DNA of 64,000 nucleotides, taken from assembly GCA_902825875.1 (NCBI GenBank), contig CADECP010000026.1, positions 50,018 to 114,017 on the forward strand, given 5' to 3'. This DNA is from an uncultured Acidobacteriota bacterium (GTDB taxonomy: Bacteria > Acidobacteriota > Blastocatellia > RBC074). The translations under genes were made by a program, and so were the position numbers. A model generated the notes under the pieces. It was given only the letters and a program-made list of their open reading frames with translations, made no database searches and had not been told where the DNA came from. Each line of letters begins with the position of its first letter. Position 1 is the first letter of the stretch. Positions 43,932-55,100 of this stretch are shown here, piece after piece.

Positions 43932-44876
43932 ATGCGAACGAAGGAATTGGAGGAAAAAGTGAATTCGTATCTGCTCGGCAAATTGACCGAAGAGGAAGCC
44001 GCGCGCTTTGAAGCCGAATGGTTTGACGACGACACTCGGTACGCGGAATTTCAATCAGCGCAAGACGATCTGTTTGACGCTTACGCGGCCAATCGGCTGT
44101 CAGCCACCGACCGTGAATTGTTTGAACGCCACGTGCTGGCTTCGCCATTTTTGCGCCAGCGAACTGAATTTGCTCAAACGCTGGCCAACGCCATTCAGAA
44201 TCCCGTCTTCAACCGGAATCAATCGTTTGTCGAAACTCAGCCGCTGAAAAACGGAACAACGACCGCGCAAAAGCTGAAAGAGTTTCTCTGGCTGTCGGAT
44301 TGGCGATTGGGATTTGCGACGGCGATATTGTTGATATTGTTTGGCGGCGGTTGGCTGTTCAGGGAAGTCTGGCAGTTGCGCGCTCAAGTGAAGCAAACCG
44401 AATTGCAGTTGGCGGCGGAAACCGAACAAACTGCTAAAGAGCGAACGCGCGCGGCGCAGTTGATGGCGGAACTCGAAACCGAAAAAGCTCGCGTCGCACA
44501 GCTCGAAGCAGAAAAACAAACTCAACCGGCGAACGCTCTGGCTTCGATTTTTTCATTTGTGCTGACGCCTTTGGCGTTTCGTGACGGCGCAAACCTGCCG
44601 CGATTGAACATTCCGGCAAACGCGCAAACGGTTCAACTGCGACTGCGTTTCGACAGCCAACAAGCGTTTCGCCATTTCACCGTCCGCATTGAAACCATCG
44701 AAGGAACCAACGTCTGGTCAGGCAATCGGCTGACGGCCAGCGGGCGGCAAGTTATTGCTTCCCTGCCCACTCGCCTGCTGCCGAACAACGATTATTTGGT
44801 GAAGCTTTCGGGACGCATCGCGGACGGCCAGCAACAGGAAATCGCCAGCTATCAGATGCGCATCATCAGGCAATAA
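43932..44876 (+). CDS. Membrane anti-sigma-like protein with coiled coil
   Basis: A 314-residue single-pass protein. Residues 1-85 form a helical region (VNSYLLGKLTEEEAARFEAE and a later SATDRELFERHVL) of the kind found in cytoplasmic anti-sigma domains, although the HxxxCxxC zinc motif is absent. Linker 86-122 is followed by a membrane span at about 125-144. A long coiled coil (about 145-197) and a beta-sandwich-like domain (about 220-314) lie outside. The arrangement suggests that the N terminus holds the sigma factor while the outer part senses or is cleaved. The link to the CHAT protein is inferred from gene order. Confidence 0.78.
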   Translation: MRTKELEEKVNSYLLGKLTEEEAARFEAEWFDDDTRYAEFQSAQDDLFDAYAANRLSATDRELFERHVLASPFLRQRTEFAQTLANAIQNPVFNRNQSFVETQPLKNGTTTAQKLKEFLWLSDWRLGFATAILLILFGGGWLFREVWQLRAQVKQTELQLAAETEQTAKERTRAAQLMAELETEKARVAQLEAEKQTQPANALASIFSFVLTPLAFRDGANLPRLNIPANAQTVQLRLRFDSQQAFRHFTVRIETIEGTNVWSGNRLTASGRQVIASLPTRLLPNNDYLVKLSGRIADGQQQEIASYQMRIIRQ

Positions 44877-44977
44877 AAACTTCAGCCGCTCACAGTTGCC
44901 TTCGACGTAATAAACCGGCAAATTGCCGAAGACACATACATGCTGTTCGTTCATAAAGTAGTTACTAAAGTCGCGCT

Positions 44978-45733
44978 ATGAATCCAACCACCACTGCCGC
45001 ACTTACGCTGCTGATTTTCGCAGCCGCCGCGTTGTATTCCTCTGTAGGCCACGCCGGAGCTTCAGGTTATTTGGCAGCGATGGCGCTGTTCAACCTGGCT
45101 CAGCCGGTGATGCGACCGACTGCGTTGACGCTGAACATTCTGGTCGCGTTGATTGCTTCGACGAAATTTTATCGCGCAGGCCATTTTGTCTGGCGACTGT
45201 TCTGGCCGTTTGCTTTGACTTCGATTCCGCTGGCGTATCTGGGCGGACGACTGACGCTGCCGAACGCTTACTACAAATATCTGGTCGGAGCCGTGCTGCT
45301 GTTTTCGGCATATCGCTTATTGAGAAACCCCGCCGTAGGCAATCAGGCTTCGGGGCAAACTCCGGCGTTGTGGATGATGTTGTTGCTGGGCGGAGCGTTA
45401 GGATTGCTGTCGGGTTTGACCGGCGTAGGCGGCGGCATTTTTCTTTCGCCGCTGTTGTTGTTTTTGGGCTGGGCTGAGATGCGTCAGGCTTCGGGCGTGG
45501 CTGCCGTGTTCATTCTGGTCAATTCAATTGCGGGGCTGATTGGCTTGCTGTCCAAAGCGCCGACTTTACCGGGCGAGATTGGCTATTTCGCTCTGGCGGC
45601 CATCGCAGGAGGCTTCATCGGTTCTGAATACGGCAGCAAGCGAATCGCCGGAACGAATTTGAAACGGTTGCTGGCCATCGTGCTGGTCATCGCCGGAATT
45701 CACATGATCCGAAATGCGATAACACAAAAATAG
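44978..45733 (+). CDS. TauE/SafE family membrane permease
   Basis: A 251-residue protein with about eight membrane helices and the family motifs YSSVGHAGASGYLA near the start and GLTGVGGGIFLSPLLL near the middle, a pseudo-duplicated pair. TauE/SafE proteins export sulphite or organosulphonates or move other small anions, and specificity is unknown here. It stands alone, downstream of the CHAT operon by 100 bases, and is closed by a terminator. Confidence 0.9.
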   Translation: MNPTTTAALTLLIFAAAALYSSVGHAGASGYLAAMALFNLAQPVMRPTALTLNILVALIASTKFYRAGHFVWRLFWPFALTSIPLAYLGGRLTLPNAYYKYLVGAVLLFSAYRLLRNPAVGNQASGQTPALWMMLLLGGALGLLSGLTGVGGGIFLSPLLLFLGWAEMRQASGVAAVFILVNSIAGLIGLLSKAPTLPGEIGYFALAAIAGGFIGSEYGSKRIAGTNLKRLLAIVLVIAGIHMIRNAITQK

Positions 45734-45761
45734 GGGCAGAAAACTTTTCGTCTTCTGCCCC
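45733..45761. terminator. Bidirectional hairpin between tauE-like gene and rpoD
   Basis: GGGGCAGAA pairs with TTCTGCCCC across an 11-base loop, with A- and T-rich feet on both sides. It serves two convergent genes. Confidence 0.75.
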
Positions 45762-45790
45762 CATCTTTCTGCCAGCATTGCCTCAAGCCA

Positions 45791-47503
45791 TTACGGCCTG
45801 CCGCTTTCCAAAAACGCTTTCAGCTTGCGCGACCGCGAAGGGTGACGCAGTTTGCGAAGCGCTTTGGCTTCGATCTGGCGAATGCGTTCGCGCGTGACGG
45901 CGAAATGCTGGCCGACTTCTTCCAGCGTGTGCTCGCTGCCGTTCGGACCAAGACCGAAACGCATCTTGATGACTTTCTCTTCGCGCGGCGTCAGCGTCTT
46001 CAACACTTCTTCGGTGATTTCCCGCAGATTGATGTTGATGACGGCTTCTGCCGGGTTCTGAATTGTCTTGTCTTCGATGAAATCGCCAAGATGCGAATCT
46101 TCCTCTTCTCCGATCGGAGTTTCGAGCGAGATTGGCTCTTGAGCGATCTTCAAAACCTTGCGGACTTTCGACGCCGGAATGTCCATCTTCTTGGCGATTT
46201 CTTCCGACGTTGGCTCGCGTCCGAGTTCCTGCACCAACGCACGCGAAGTCCGAATCAGTTTGTTGATCGTTTCGATCATGTGAACCGGGATTCGGATTGT
46301 TCTGGCTTGGTCGGCAATTGCGCGAGTAATCGCCTGGCGAATCCACCACGTGGCGTAAGTCGAAAACTTATAACCACGACGGTACTCGAACTTGTCCACA
46401 GCCTTCATCAATCCGATGTTGCCTTCCTGAATCAAATCCAGAAACTGCAAACCGCGGTTGGTATATTTCTTGGCGATTGAAACCACCAAACGCAAGTTGG
46501 CTTCGACCAGTTCTTTCTTGGCTTGCTGAGCTTCGGCTTCGCCAGCGATGACGGTTTGCAAAGACTTTTTGATGTCCGCCAACGGCAACCGATGCTGCTC
46601 TTCCAATTGCGTCAAATGTTTTTTTGTCGCTCGAAGCTTCTTTTCGGCTTCTTTCTTTTCGTCTTCGTTGCGTTTGCGTTCGTACGAACGTTGCAGCTTA
46701 TCAACTTCGCGCTCGGTTTCTTTGACTTCCATCGAAGCCCGCCGCATTGCGCCAACCAAACGCTCCTGAACTTTCGGCGTGAATTCCAGCAACCGGAACA
46801 GGTGCGACAATTCAATGCGTTGCCGCGCCAGTTTGCGCTTCATCTTGTTCAATTTCGGCGAACGTTTCGGTTCGGCCAATAACTTTTCATACATCTGGCT
46901 GGTCTTTTTGAAGACCTTGCCGGTTTCGGCAATCGTTTCCAGCGTGTAGTTGTGATATTCGAGAATTTTCTCTTCGGTGATGCCTTCCTGCTCGGTAAAG
47001 GTCACGACTTCACGCACCGAAAGATATTCTTCGTTCAACTCCTTGCCGATTTGAATCAATTCGGCAACGGCAATCGGCGAACGGGAAACCGCTTTTTGAG
47101 AGCGAATCTTTCCGCGTTCAATGCGTTTGGCGATGGCGACTTCGCCTTCGCGCGTCAGCAGCGGCACAACGCCCATTTCGCGCAGATACAAACGAACCGG
47201 GTCGTTGGTTTTTTCCAGATTACCCGGAGAAAGATCGAGTTGTTCGACCTCTTCTTCCTGCGCTTCGTCCATCTTCTTGTCGGCGTTAGCAGCGGCAACG
47301 GCGCCTTCCAAAAACTTTTCTTCGGAATCGCCGATGGTGATGCCTTCTCCGCCGAGCGCCGCAAAAATGTCTTCGATTTCGTCAGCCGAAACCAAACCTT
47401 CAGGAAGCTCATGGTTGATGTCGTCATAGCTCAGGAAAGGTTTTTCCTTCCCCATGCCCATGTCCAAAAGCTTCTGAACATCTTCTGTGTATTTTTCTTC
47501 CAA
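45791..47503 (-). CDS. rpoD: Primary RNA polymerase sigma factor RpoD
   Basis: A 570-residue housekeeping sigma factor. It has region 1.1 (about 1-70), region 1.2 ([11 protein letters not shown]), a non-conserved insert, region 2 with [20 protein letters not shown] and the -10-binding [13 protein letters not shown], region 3 ([14 protein letters not shown]) and region 4 with the [18 protein letters not shown] helix-turn-helix. It is preceded by dnaG on the same strand, 141 bases upstream, forming the classical dnaG-rpoD macromolecular synthesis cluster, here without rpsU and with mutS2 before it. Confidence 0.97.
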   Translation of the reverse strand: MEEKYTEDVQKLLDMGMGKEKPFLSYDDINHELPEGLVSADEIEDIFAALGGEGITIGDSEEKFLEGAVAAANADKKMDEAQEEEVEQLDLSPGNLEKTNDPVRLYLREMGVVPLLTREGEVAIAKRIERGKIRSQKAVSRSPIAVAELIQIGKELNEEYLSVREVVTFTEQEGITEEKILEYHNYTLETIAETGKVFKKTSQMYEKLLAEPKRSPKLNKMKRKLARQRIELSHLFRLLEFTPKVQERLVGAMRRASMEVKETEREVDKLQRSYERKRNEDEKKEAEKKLRATKKHLTQLEEQHRLPLADIKKSLQTVIAGEAEAQQAKKELVEANLRLVVSIAKKYTNRGLQFLDLIQEGNIGLMKAVDKFEYRRGYKFSTYATWWIRQAITRAIADQARTIRIPVHMIETINKLIRTSRALVQELGREPTSEEIAKKMDIPASKVRKVLKIAQEPISLETPIGEEEDSHLGDFIEDKTIQNPAEAVININLREITEEVLKTLTPREEKVIKMRFGLGPNGSEHTLEEVGQHFAVTRERIRQIEAKALRKLRHPSRSRKLKAFLESGRP

Positions 47504-47644
47504 TGTGGACTCTCCTTTCGGTGCGGCAGCAAAATCGCCGCAACCGCAGCTTTCACTCCTTGTGTCTTACTTCTCTTTTTTGTTACGTGCCGGGCAGGTC
47601 AACGGTTTGGCGACTTGTTTTTGATATTTTTCGGCTTCTCACTT

Positions 47645-49453
47645 TTAGCCGTTCCATCGCGCCAGTTCTCGTTCCTGTTTGGCCAATTCAAATTTGAGCA
47701 TAGATAATTTAGCCATAAGCTCGGTGTCGTTGCTTCGTTGCGCCTGGTTTAGCTCAGCTTGGAGTGCCGATTGTTTGTCGGCCAATTTTCCGCAGCGCAA
47801 GCTATGAAGACTTTCCGACGCCTCGCGTTCGGCTTGATTCAAAGATTTCTGATCCGTCACATCAAACTCGGCATCACTGATCATCAGTTGTGGCAGCAAA
47901 TCGCTGGCCATCTCTTCGTCGTCGAGTTGTTGACTCAATGCCGGATACGAAATCTCAATCTGTTGACGCTCAAACTCAAAAATCGTGTGAAAAAGTTTTT
48001 CGGTTCTGAGTCCGAAATAATCTTCTTCGGTCATTTTCAAACTCAACTGCCGCCGGACGGGCTGGCAGCCGAGCAAAATCTCCAGCAACTTTCGCTCCGC
48101 CGGTTTCACCGCAATCAAAGATTTGACGGCTAAGCTGCTGATCTTCTCTTGCCTCGTTTCAATGGCCTTTTTGAATTCCCTAAACACTACTTCGTGGTCA
48201 ATTTTCAGCTTCTCAGCAATTAGCGGGACGTATTGCTGAAGCTCCATTTTGTCTTTGACCAACTTTATGTACGGCAAAATGGCATTGATCGTTTCGACTT
48301 TACCGGAAGGGGATTTCTGGTCATTCGCGCCGACGGCCTGTTCAACTATGTAATCCAGAAACGGTTGGGAGTTCTTGAGCAATCGTAAATAACCGTCCGC
48401 GCCGCGCGCTCTGATGAACTCGTCCGGGTCCAAGTTGTCCGGCAAGGTCAGCACGTTGACCTTGAATCCTTCGCCTAACAGCAACTCCAGGCTGCGTTTA
48501 GTCGCCGCTACGCCAGCCGAGTCGGGGTCGAAATTGACGACAATCTTTCGCGTGTACCGCCCCAGCAACCGCACCTGATTTTCAGTCAAAGCCGTTCCCA
48601 GACTGGCGACCAGATTTCTGACGCCTTCCTGAAACGGAATCAGAAAATCCAGATACCCTTCGACCAAAATCGCAAAGTCTTTGTTGCGAATCGAATCCCG
48701 CGAAACCCCAAGCCCGAACAGGTGCTGGCCTTTGGTGTAAACGCTGGTTTCGGGCGAGTTCAAATACTTCGGTTCGCCTTCGCCAATGATGCGCCCGCCG
48801 AAAGCAACCGGTCGCCCCTGCGTGTCACAAATCGGAAACATCAGCCGCCCGCGAAACCGGTCGTAAAACCCGCCTGCCTCTTTCAGTGTCACCAAACCGC
48901 TGCGTTCGATCTGCGTCGTCGAAGCTCCGCGCGAACGCAAAAAACTGCTCATCGCGTCCCAACTGTTCGGCGCGTAACCCAGCCGGAATTGTTTCTGAGT
49001 CGCTTCGGTAATTCCCCGCCCTTCCAGATAAGCCAAACCGCGCCGGCCTTCGGCGGTTTCGATCAGGTTTTGTTCAAAGAACTCAGTTGCCCAGGCGTTC
49101 AGTTGCAACAAATCGGCTCTTTGCCGGTCGCGCTCTTCGTATCCTCGTTGATCGTCAGCAGCAACTGGAATTGGGATTCCACATTTTTCAGCAACAGTTT
49201 TGACGGCTTCGGGAAACGGAGCGCCTTCGATTTCCATCACAAAGGTGATCGCGTCGCCACCTTTGCCGCAGCCAAAACACTTGAAAAGGCCTTTTGACGG
49301 ATTGACGCTGAAACTCGGCGTCTTCTCATTGTGAAATGGGCAACACGCCCAGTAATTATTCCCCTTCTTTTTCAGCGAAACGTAATCGCCGACGATCTTC
49401 AAAATATCGGCTTGATTTCGTAACTCTTCGCTGAAACCACGCGGGATTTTCAT
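47645..49453 (-). CDS. dnaG: DNA primase
   Basis: A 602-residue primase that makes RNA primers at the replication fork. It has the N-terminal zinc-binding domain [13 protein letters not shown] followed by [11 protein letters not shown], the RNA-polymerase core with TOPRIM glutamate in LVEGYLDFL and the DPDSAG acidic motif, and a C-terminal helicase-binding region (about 450-602) that is less conserved. The start follows the mutS2 stop by eight bases, so the genes are probably co-transcribed. Confidence 0.96.
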   Translation of the reverse strand: MKIPRGFSEELRNQADILKIVGDYVSLKKKGNNYWACCPFHNEKTPSFSVNPSKGLFKCFGCGKGGDAITFVMEIEGAPFPEAVKTVAEKCGIPIPVAADDQRGYEERDRQRADLLQLNAWATEFFEQNLIETAEGRRGLAYLEGRGITEATQKQFRLGYAPNSWDAMSSFLRSRGASTTQIERSGLVTLKEAGGFYDRFRGRLMFPICDTQGRPVAFGGRIIGEGEPKYLNSPETSVYTKGQHLFGLGVSRDSIRNKDFAILVEGYLDFLIPFQEGVRNLVASLGTALTENQVRLLGRYTRKIVVNFDPDSAGVAATKRSLELLLGEGFKVNVLTLPDNLDPDEFIRARGADGYLRLLKNSQPFLDYIVEQAVGANDQKSPSGKVETINAILPYIKLVKDKMELQQYVPLIAEKLKIDHEVVFREFKKAIETRQEKISSLAVKSLIAVKPAERKLLEILLGCQPVRRQLSLKMTEEDYFGLRTEKLFHTIFEFERQQIEISYPALSQQLDDEEMASDLLPQLMISDAEFDVTDQKSLNQAEREASESLHSLRCGKLADKQSALQAELNQAQRSNDTELMAKLSMLKFELAKQERELARWNG

Positions 49454-49461
49454 AACGCAAA

Positions 49462-51882
49462 CTACTTCTTCAGTTCGACAATCGTCGCCCCATTGCCGCC
49501 TTCATTTTGCTCCGCCGGATAAAACTTTGCCACGTGCGGATGGCCGGAAAGCAGGTCGGCAATCGCTCGTTTCAGCGCGCCCATTCCCATACCGTGAACG
49601 ATGCGGACGCGGTCGTGGTTGTCCAGGAAAGCCGCATCAAGAAACTTGTCGGCTTCATAAGTCGCTTCGTTCGTCGTCCTGCCGATGACATTCAACTCCG
49701 AACCGACCGCCGGTTGGTCTTTCAGCGAAACCGAAACTCCTTTTGGCAAACCGGCAGCAGCTTTCGCCGATTTTGTCGTCAGTTGTTTGCGGCTGACAAA
49801 ACGCAGGTTGTCGGCAACTTCGCGGAAGCGCAGCGCGCCGACTTGCACGACGATTTCTTCGCCTTTAATCGCCTCGATCACGCCTTCCTGATTGAGCGAC
49901 AAGACGCGAACGCGGTCGCCGATTTCAAAGTCCACGATTTCCGGCACGGCTTCTTCGGCGGCAATCGCAGCCTGTTCTTCAGCGGTCAGAATGCCTTGTT
50001 GCTGGCGCAACTCACGCGCGGCGGAACTGGCTGAAGCTTTCAATTCGACAGTGCGGCGTTCGACTTCCTTTTTGACTTTGCGAGCCGTCGCAGCGTCTTC
50101 AATTGTAGAAGCGAATTTTTCAGCCTTTGCCGTGAACTCTTCGACAACTTTTTGCAGTTCGGCGCGAAATTCTTTTTCGCGTTCTTTTTCGCGCTTGATG
50201 AATTCCAGTTCCAGCTTGGAGTATTTGTCAGCCACCAAAGCGCGCTCTTCTTCCAGAGCGACAACCATTTGTTGCTGGTTGTCGAACTGATCTTTCAATC
50301 GTCGCAAGTATTCCGTCGCGTCGGCGCTGGCCGTTTGGACTTTTTCCGCCGCGCGTTCGGTGATGGCTTTGGGCAAACCAAACCTTCGAGCGATTTCGAT
50401 TCCCGACGAAGACCCCGCCAAACCAACCAGCAATTTATAAGTCGGCTTCAACGTGCGTTCGTCAAATTCGACGCTGGCATTGATGACGCCGAGCGAGTTT
50501 GTCGCATAAACCTTCAAGCCGCTGTAATGAGTGGTAACGATGACGTGTGCTCCGCGTTCGCGGAAATAATCCACCATCGCCACGCCCAGCGCCGAGCCTT
50601 CTTCAGGATCAGTTCCGGTTCCCACTTCATCAAGCAGAATCAACGCAGGCGGTTCAAGCTCTTCGCTGATGTTGCGAATGTTTTGAATGTGCGCCGTAAA
50701 GGTAGACAGATTCGCCGCAATTGATTGATGGTCGCCAATGTCTGCCAACGATTGATTGAAAACCGGCAAATCGGCGTCAACCGCCGGAACGTGCAATCCG
50801 GCCTGAGCCATCAACGACAACAGCCCGACAGTTTTCAGCACAACGGTTTTGCCGCCTGCGTTCGGGCCGCTGATGACCATCACGCGATGGTCGCTGTCCA
50901 AATCGAGCGAGAGCGGAACAATCGGCAAGCGTTGCGCTCTCAAGTTTGCTTCCAGCAGCGGATGCCGAGCGTCTTTCAAATGCAGTCGTCCGTTTTCGTT
51001 GATCGTCGGTTCAATGGCGTCGTGATTGATCGCCAGTCGAGCTTTAGCCGCTATGAAGTCAATCTGCGCGACGGCATCTGCCATTTGCTGAAGAGCTTCG
51101 CGTTCGTCGCGCAACTCTTCGGTGATGGCGAACAGGACTTTGATGATTTCGGTCTGTTCAACTTCGCGCAGCCGAACCAGATCGTTGTTCAGGTTGATCG
51201 TTTCCAGCGGTTCGACAAAAGCCGTTTGCCCGGACGAAGACATTCCGTGAACGACGCCCTGCACGGCTCCGCGGTTGTCGTTGCGAATCGGGATGACGTA
51301 CCGGTCGTTGCGAATGGTGACGTATTCATCGCGCAGCGCGTGGTCGGCTTCGGCGCGTTTCAGAATGGTTTCCAGCGAGCGTTGAATCTGCCCGCGCAGC
51401 TTCGAAATTTGAAAACGAATCTCGCGCAATTCCGGGCTGGCGAAATCTTCGACTTCGCCGCTGGGAGAAATGCGTCCGCGCAGCCGTTGATAGAGCGAAC
51501 GCAGATTCGGAATCGGTTCGGTGATTGCGCGTATCAACGGAAACTTTTCGCGCTCTTCGTGGAAAGTTTCGCGCAATCCCATCGCCACGGAAATCAGCCG
51601 CAACAGGTCAACGATTTCCAGAGGCTCCAGGTTGATGTCGGCGATGCCCAACTTGCCCAAACTGGCGCGTGGATCGGGCAAATCGTTGATGTCAAGCGCA
51701 GTGCCTTCGCGCAGATAAAGCACACCTTCGCCGGTCAGCCGCAATTCGCGCCTGATCTGTTCTGCGTTGGTAGAAACGCGCAATTCCTCCGCCAGCGACG
51801 CTCCCAGCGGCGTGCGGATTTGTTGCAGCAGAGTCTCCTTGAGCCTGTCGAACTCCAGAGTTGTAGTAGCTTGGCTTGGCAT
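49462..51882 (-). CDS. mutS2: Endonuclease MutS2
   Basis: An 806-residue MutS2. It has an N-terminal core and lever region, Walker A in [15 protein letters not shown], Walker B in [16 protein letters not shown] and then the long coiled coil (about 510-640). The C-terminal Smr nuclease domain has [14 protein letters not shown]. MutS2 suppresses homologous recombination and, in some bacteria, rescues collided ribosomes. It lacks the mismatch-recognition domain of MutS. It heads the mutS2-dnaG-rpoD run. Confidence 0.95.
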   Translation of the reverse strand: MPSQATTTLEFDRLKETLLQQIRTPLGASLAEELRVSTNAEQIRRELRLTGEGVLYLREGTALDINDLPDPRASLGKLGIADINLEPLEIVDLLRLISVAMGLRETFHEEREKFPLIRAITEPIPNLRSLYQRLRGRISPSGEVEDFASPELREIRFQISKLRGQIQRSLETILKRAEADHALRDEYVTIRNDRYVIPIRNDNRGAVQGVVHGMSSSGQTAFVEPLETINLNNDLVRLREVEQTEIIKVLFAITEELRDEREALQQMADAVAQIDFIAAKARLAINHDAIEPTINENGRLHLKDARHPLLEANLRAQRLPIVPLSLDLDSDHRVMVISGPNAGGKTVVLKTVGLLSLMAQAGLHVPAVDADLPVFNQSLADIGDHQSIAANLSTFTAHIQNIRNISEELEPPALILLDEVGTGTDPEEGSALGVAMVDYFRERGAHVIVTTHYSGLKVYATNSLGVINASVEFDERTLKPTYKLLVGLAGSSSGIEIARRFGLPKAITERAAEKVQTASADATEYLRRLKDQFDNQQQMVVALEEERALVADKYSKLELEFIKREKEREKEFRAELQKVVEEFTAKAEKFASTIEDAATARKVKKEVERRTVELKASASSAARELRQQQGILTAEEQAAIAAEEAVPEIVDFEIGDRVRVLSLNQEGVIEAIKGEEIVVQVGALRFREVADNLRFVSRKQLTTKSAKAAAGLPKGVSVSLKDQPAVGSELNVIGRTTNEATYEADKFLDAAFLDNHDRVRIVHGMGMGALKRAIADLLSGHPHVAKFYPAEQNEGGNGATIVELKK

Positions 51883-52127
51883 TCGTTATTTGTTCAGGCC
51901 GTGAGGGGGATAAAAGCTTCCGGCAACGGCTGCTGAAACTGCGAGATTGTAGGGACGGCTTTCTGAGGTGTCAAACGAATCATCATCGCTGCTGAAAGTT
52001 ATCCGAAGTGGTGTTGCGCGCCGTTGTCACAGCCAGACGCCTGTATTATCGTTCGCCTCGAATCGTATCCGCACCGGTTGAATCAACAGCCGGAAGTTCA
52101 ATTCCAACTTTCCAGAGATAAATTGCC

Positions 52128-55100
52128 ATGAAAATCAGACGCATCCTTGCAGTTTTATGCGCGGTCGCGGTTGTGGGCGGCGCAGCGTGGTTTACCGCGA
52201 ACCAGTCGGCGGCTCAGCAACAGAGCGGTTTCACGATTGAGCAGGTGTTGAGTTCGCCGTTTCCTTCGGAGTTGATTGCCGCTCCAACCGGCGAGCGTAT
52301 CGCTTGGGTCTTCAACGCCGAAGGCAAGCGCAACATTTGGGTGGCCGATGGGACTGACTTCAAAGCTCGGCAACTGACGCAATTCAACGAAGACACCGGA
52401 CAGGAATTGACTCAACTGAAATTCACGCACGACGGCGAATGGGTAGTCTTCGTTCGCGGAGGCAGCGCCAATTCCGCCGGAGACATTCCCAATCCGACCA
52501 GCGATCCCGCCGGAACTTCGCAAGCGATTCACGCCGTTTCGGTCAAAGATGGCCGCTTGCGACGATTGGCCGAAGGCAGTTCGCCGGTTGTGTCGCCGAC
52601 AGACCGGCGCGTCGTGTTCAGCAAAGACAGCCAGATTCACATCGTCGAAATCGTTGACGGTTCAGAACCGCACCAGCTTTTCACCGCGCGCGGATCGAAC
52701 TTCGCGCCGCAATGGTCGCCCGATGGCAAGCAGTTGGCGTTCAACAGTTCGCGCGGCACGCACAGCTTCATCGGCGTTTACGATTTTGAAAAACAGACGA
52801 TTCGCTACATCGCGCCTTCGGTGGATCGAGACTCCGCGCCGCGCTGGTCTTTGGACGGAAAGCGGATTGCGTTCATTCGCCAACCGGCGCGCGGCAATGC
52901 TCCACGCACCGTGACACAAGACGCGCCCGATCCTTGGGCAATCTGGGTCGCCGACGCGGCTTCCAGCAATTCGGGTGGAACCGCCAAAGAAATCTGGCGC
53001 AGCGGCAATCAACCGCAAGACGCTCCGCCGCGAATGGCCGGAGAAAACTTGCTGCAATGGGCTGCGGGTGATCGGCTGGTCTTCGCTTCGGAAATGGACG
53101 GCTGGATGCGGCTGTATTCGATTGCGGCCAGCGGCGGCGAAATGAAAGGGCTGACTCCGACGGGGTGCGAATGGGAAACGATGACGTTCTCTCCCGATAG
53201 ACGCGACATTATCTATTCTTCAAATTGTGAAGATATTGATCGGCGAAATTTACGAAAAATCTCTATCGCCGATGGTCAAACTCAAGCCATTCGTTCAGGT
53301 TTTATTGGCATTGCTATTGAATGGAGTCCAGTTCTGACCAGCAGCGGAAAATACCTAGTCTCTTTTGCTTCAACCGCATTCATCCCGGCAGTAGTTCAAG
53401 CGACGCCAATCGGCGGCAAATCAATATCGGTCGCCCTAGAGACTATGCCGCGTAACTTTCCTACCCCCAAACTCGTTGAGCCTAAGCAAGTCGTCTTCAA
53501 AGCTGCCGACGGTCAGGAAATTCACGGCCAGCTTTTCCTTCCCAAAGACGCCAAGCCCACAGACAAATTGCCCGCCGTGATTTTCATGCACGGAGGCCCG
53601 ATGCGGCAGATGTTTTTGGGTTGGCATAATCGGTACTACTACCACAACGCTTACGGCTTCAATCAGTTTTTGGCCAGCAAAGGTTATGCAGTGTTGTCGG
53701 TTAATTACCGGCTGGGCATCGGGTATGGCCGAGCCTTTCGCCAGGCGAAAAACGGCGGCGCGCGCGGAGCTTCGGAATATCAGGACATCGTGGCCGGAGC
53801 GCAGTACTTGCGTTCGCGCGCGGACATTGACCAAGCTCGAATTGGTTTGTGGGGCGGAAGTTACGGCGGATATTTGACTGCGCTTGGGTTGGCGCGCAAT
53901 TCGGATTTGTTCGCCGCCGGAGTTGACCTGCACGGAGTTCACGATTGGTCGTTGCGGCTGTCGAACGCCAACTGGATCGAATACGGCAACCGCGACGCGG
54001 TGAAAATCGCCTTTGACGCTTCGCCGGTCGGTTCGGTTGAAAAGTGGAAATCGCCCGTGCTGTTCATTCACGGAGACGACGACCGCAACGTGGCTTTTTC
54101 GCAAACCGTGGATTTGGTCAGACGGCTGCGCGAATTGAAAGTGCCGCACGAAACGATTGTTTACCCCGACGAAGTTCACGACTTTCTGCTGCACAAAAAC
54201 TGGGTGGAGATTTACAAAGCGTCGTTCGATTTCTTCGAGCGTCATCTGAAAACCGCCAAGCCGAAAACGGCGAAAGTAGACACACTGATTCGTGGCGGCT
54301 CGGTCATTGACGGAACCGGCAGCCCCGCGACCAAAGCCGACGTAGGCATCACCGGCGACCGCATCACCTTCATCGGCGATTCAGTCGCCGCCAACATTCA
54401 AGCCGACAGAGTGATTGACGCCACGGGTTTGATCGTTTCGCCCGGCTTCATTGATCCGCACACCCACGCCGACGAAGACCTGTTCGATCCGAAGCGAAAC
54501 GCCAATCTGGCTTTTCTGACGCAAGGCGTGACGACAGTTTTCATCGGCAGCGATGGCCGCAGCAAAATCCCGCTTGGCAAAGCCTTGCAACAACTCGATA
54601 CGCAAAAGATCGGAACCAACGTCGCGTCGTTCGTCGGCCACGGAGCCGTTCGCTCCGCAGTGATGGGAATGAGCGACGCTGCGCCGACGGCTGAACAGCT
54701 TGAGAAAATGAAAACGCTCGTCCGGCAAGGAATGGACGAAGGCGCAATTGGGCTTTCGACGGGGTTGTATTACGCGCCGGGCAGTTATTCCAAAACCGAA
54801 GAAGTCATCGAACTGGCCAAAATCGCGGCGCAACGCGGCGGCGTGTACGACACTCATCAACGCGACGAAAGTTCGTACACCATAGGCTTGCTGGGTTCGA
54901 TTGAAGAAGTCATGCGAATTGGCCGCGAAGCTCGCATTCCGGTTCACATCTCGCACATCAAAGCTCTGGGCGCTGACGTGTGGGGACAAAGCGGCAAAGC
55001 GATTGAAATCATCAATCGCGCTCGCGCCGAAGGCGTCAACGTCACAGCCAATCAATATCCATACATCGCTTCGGGCACAGGACTGGGCGCGTCGCTGCTG

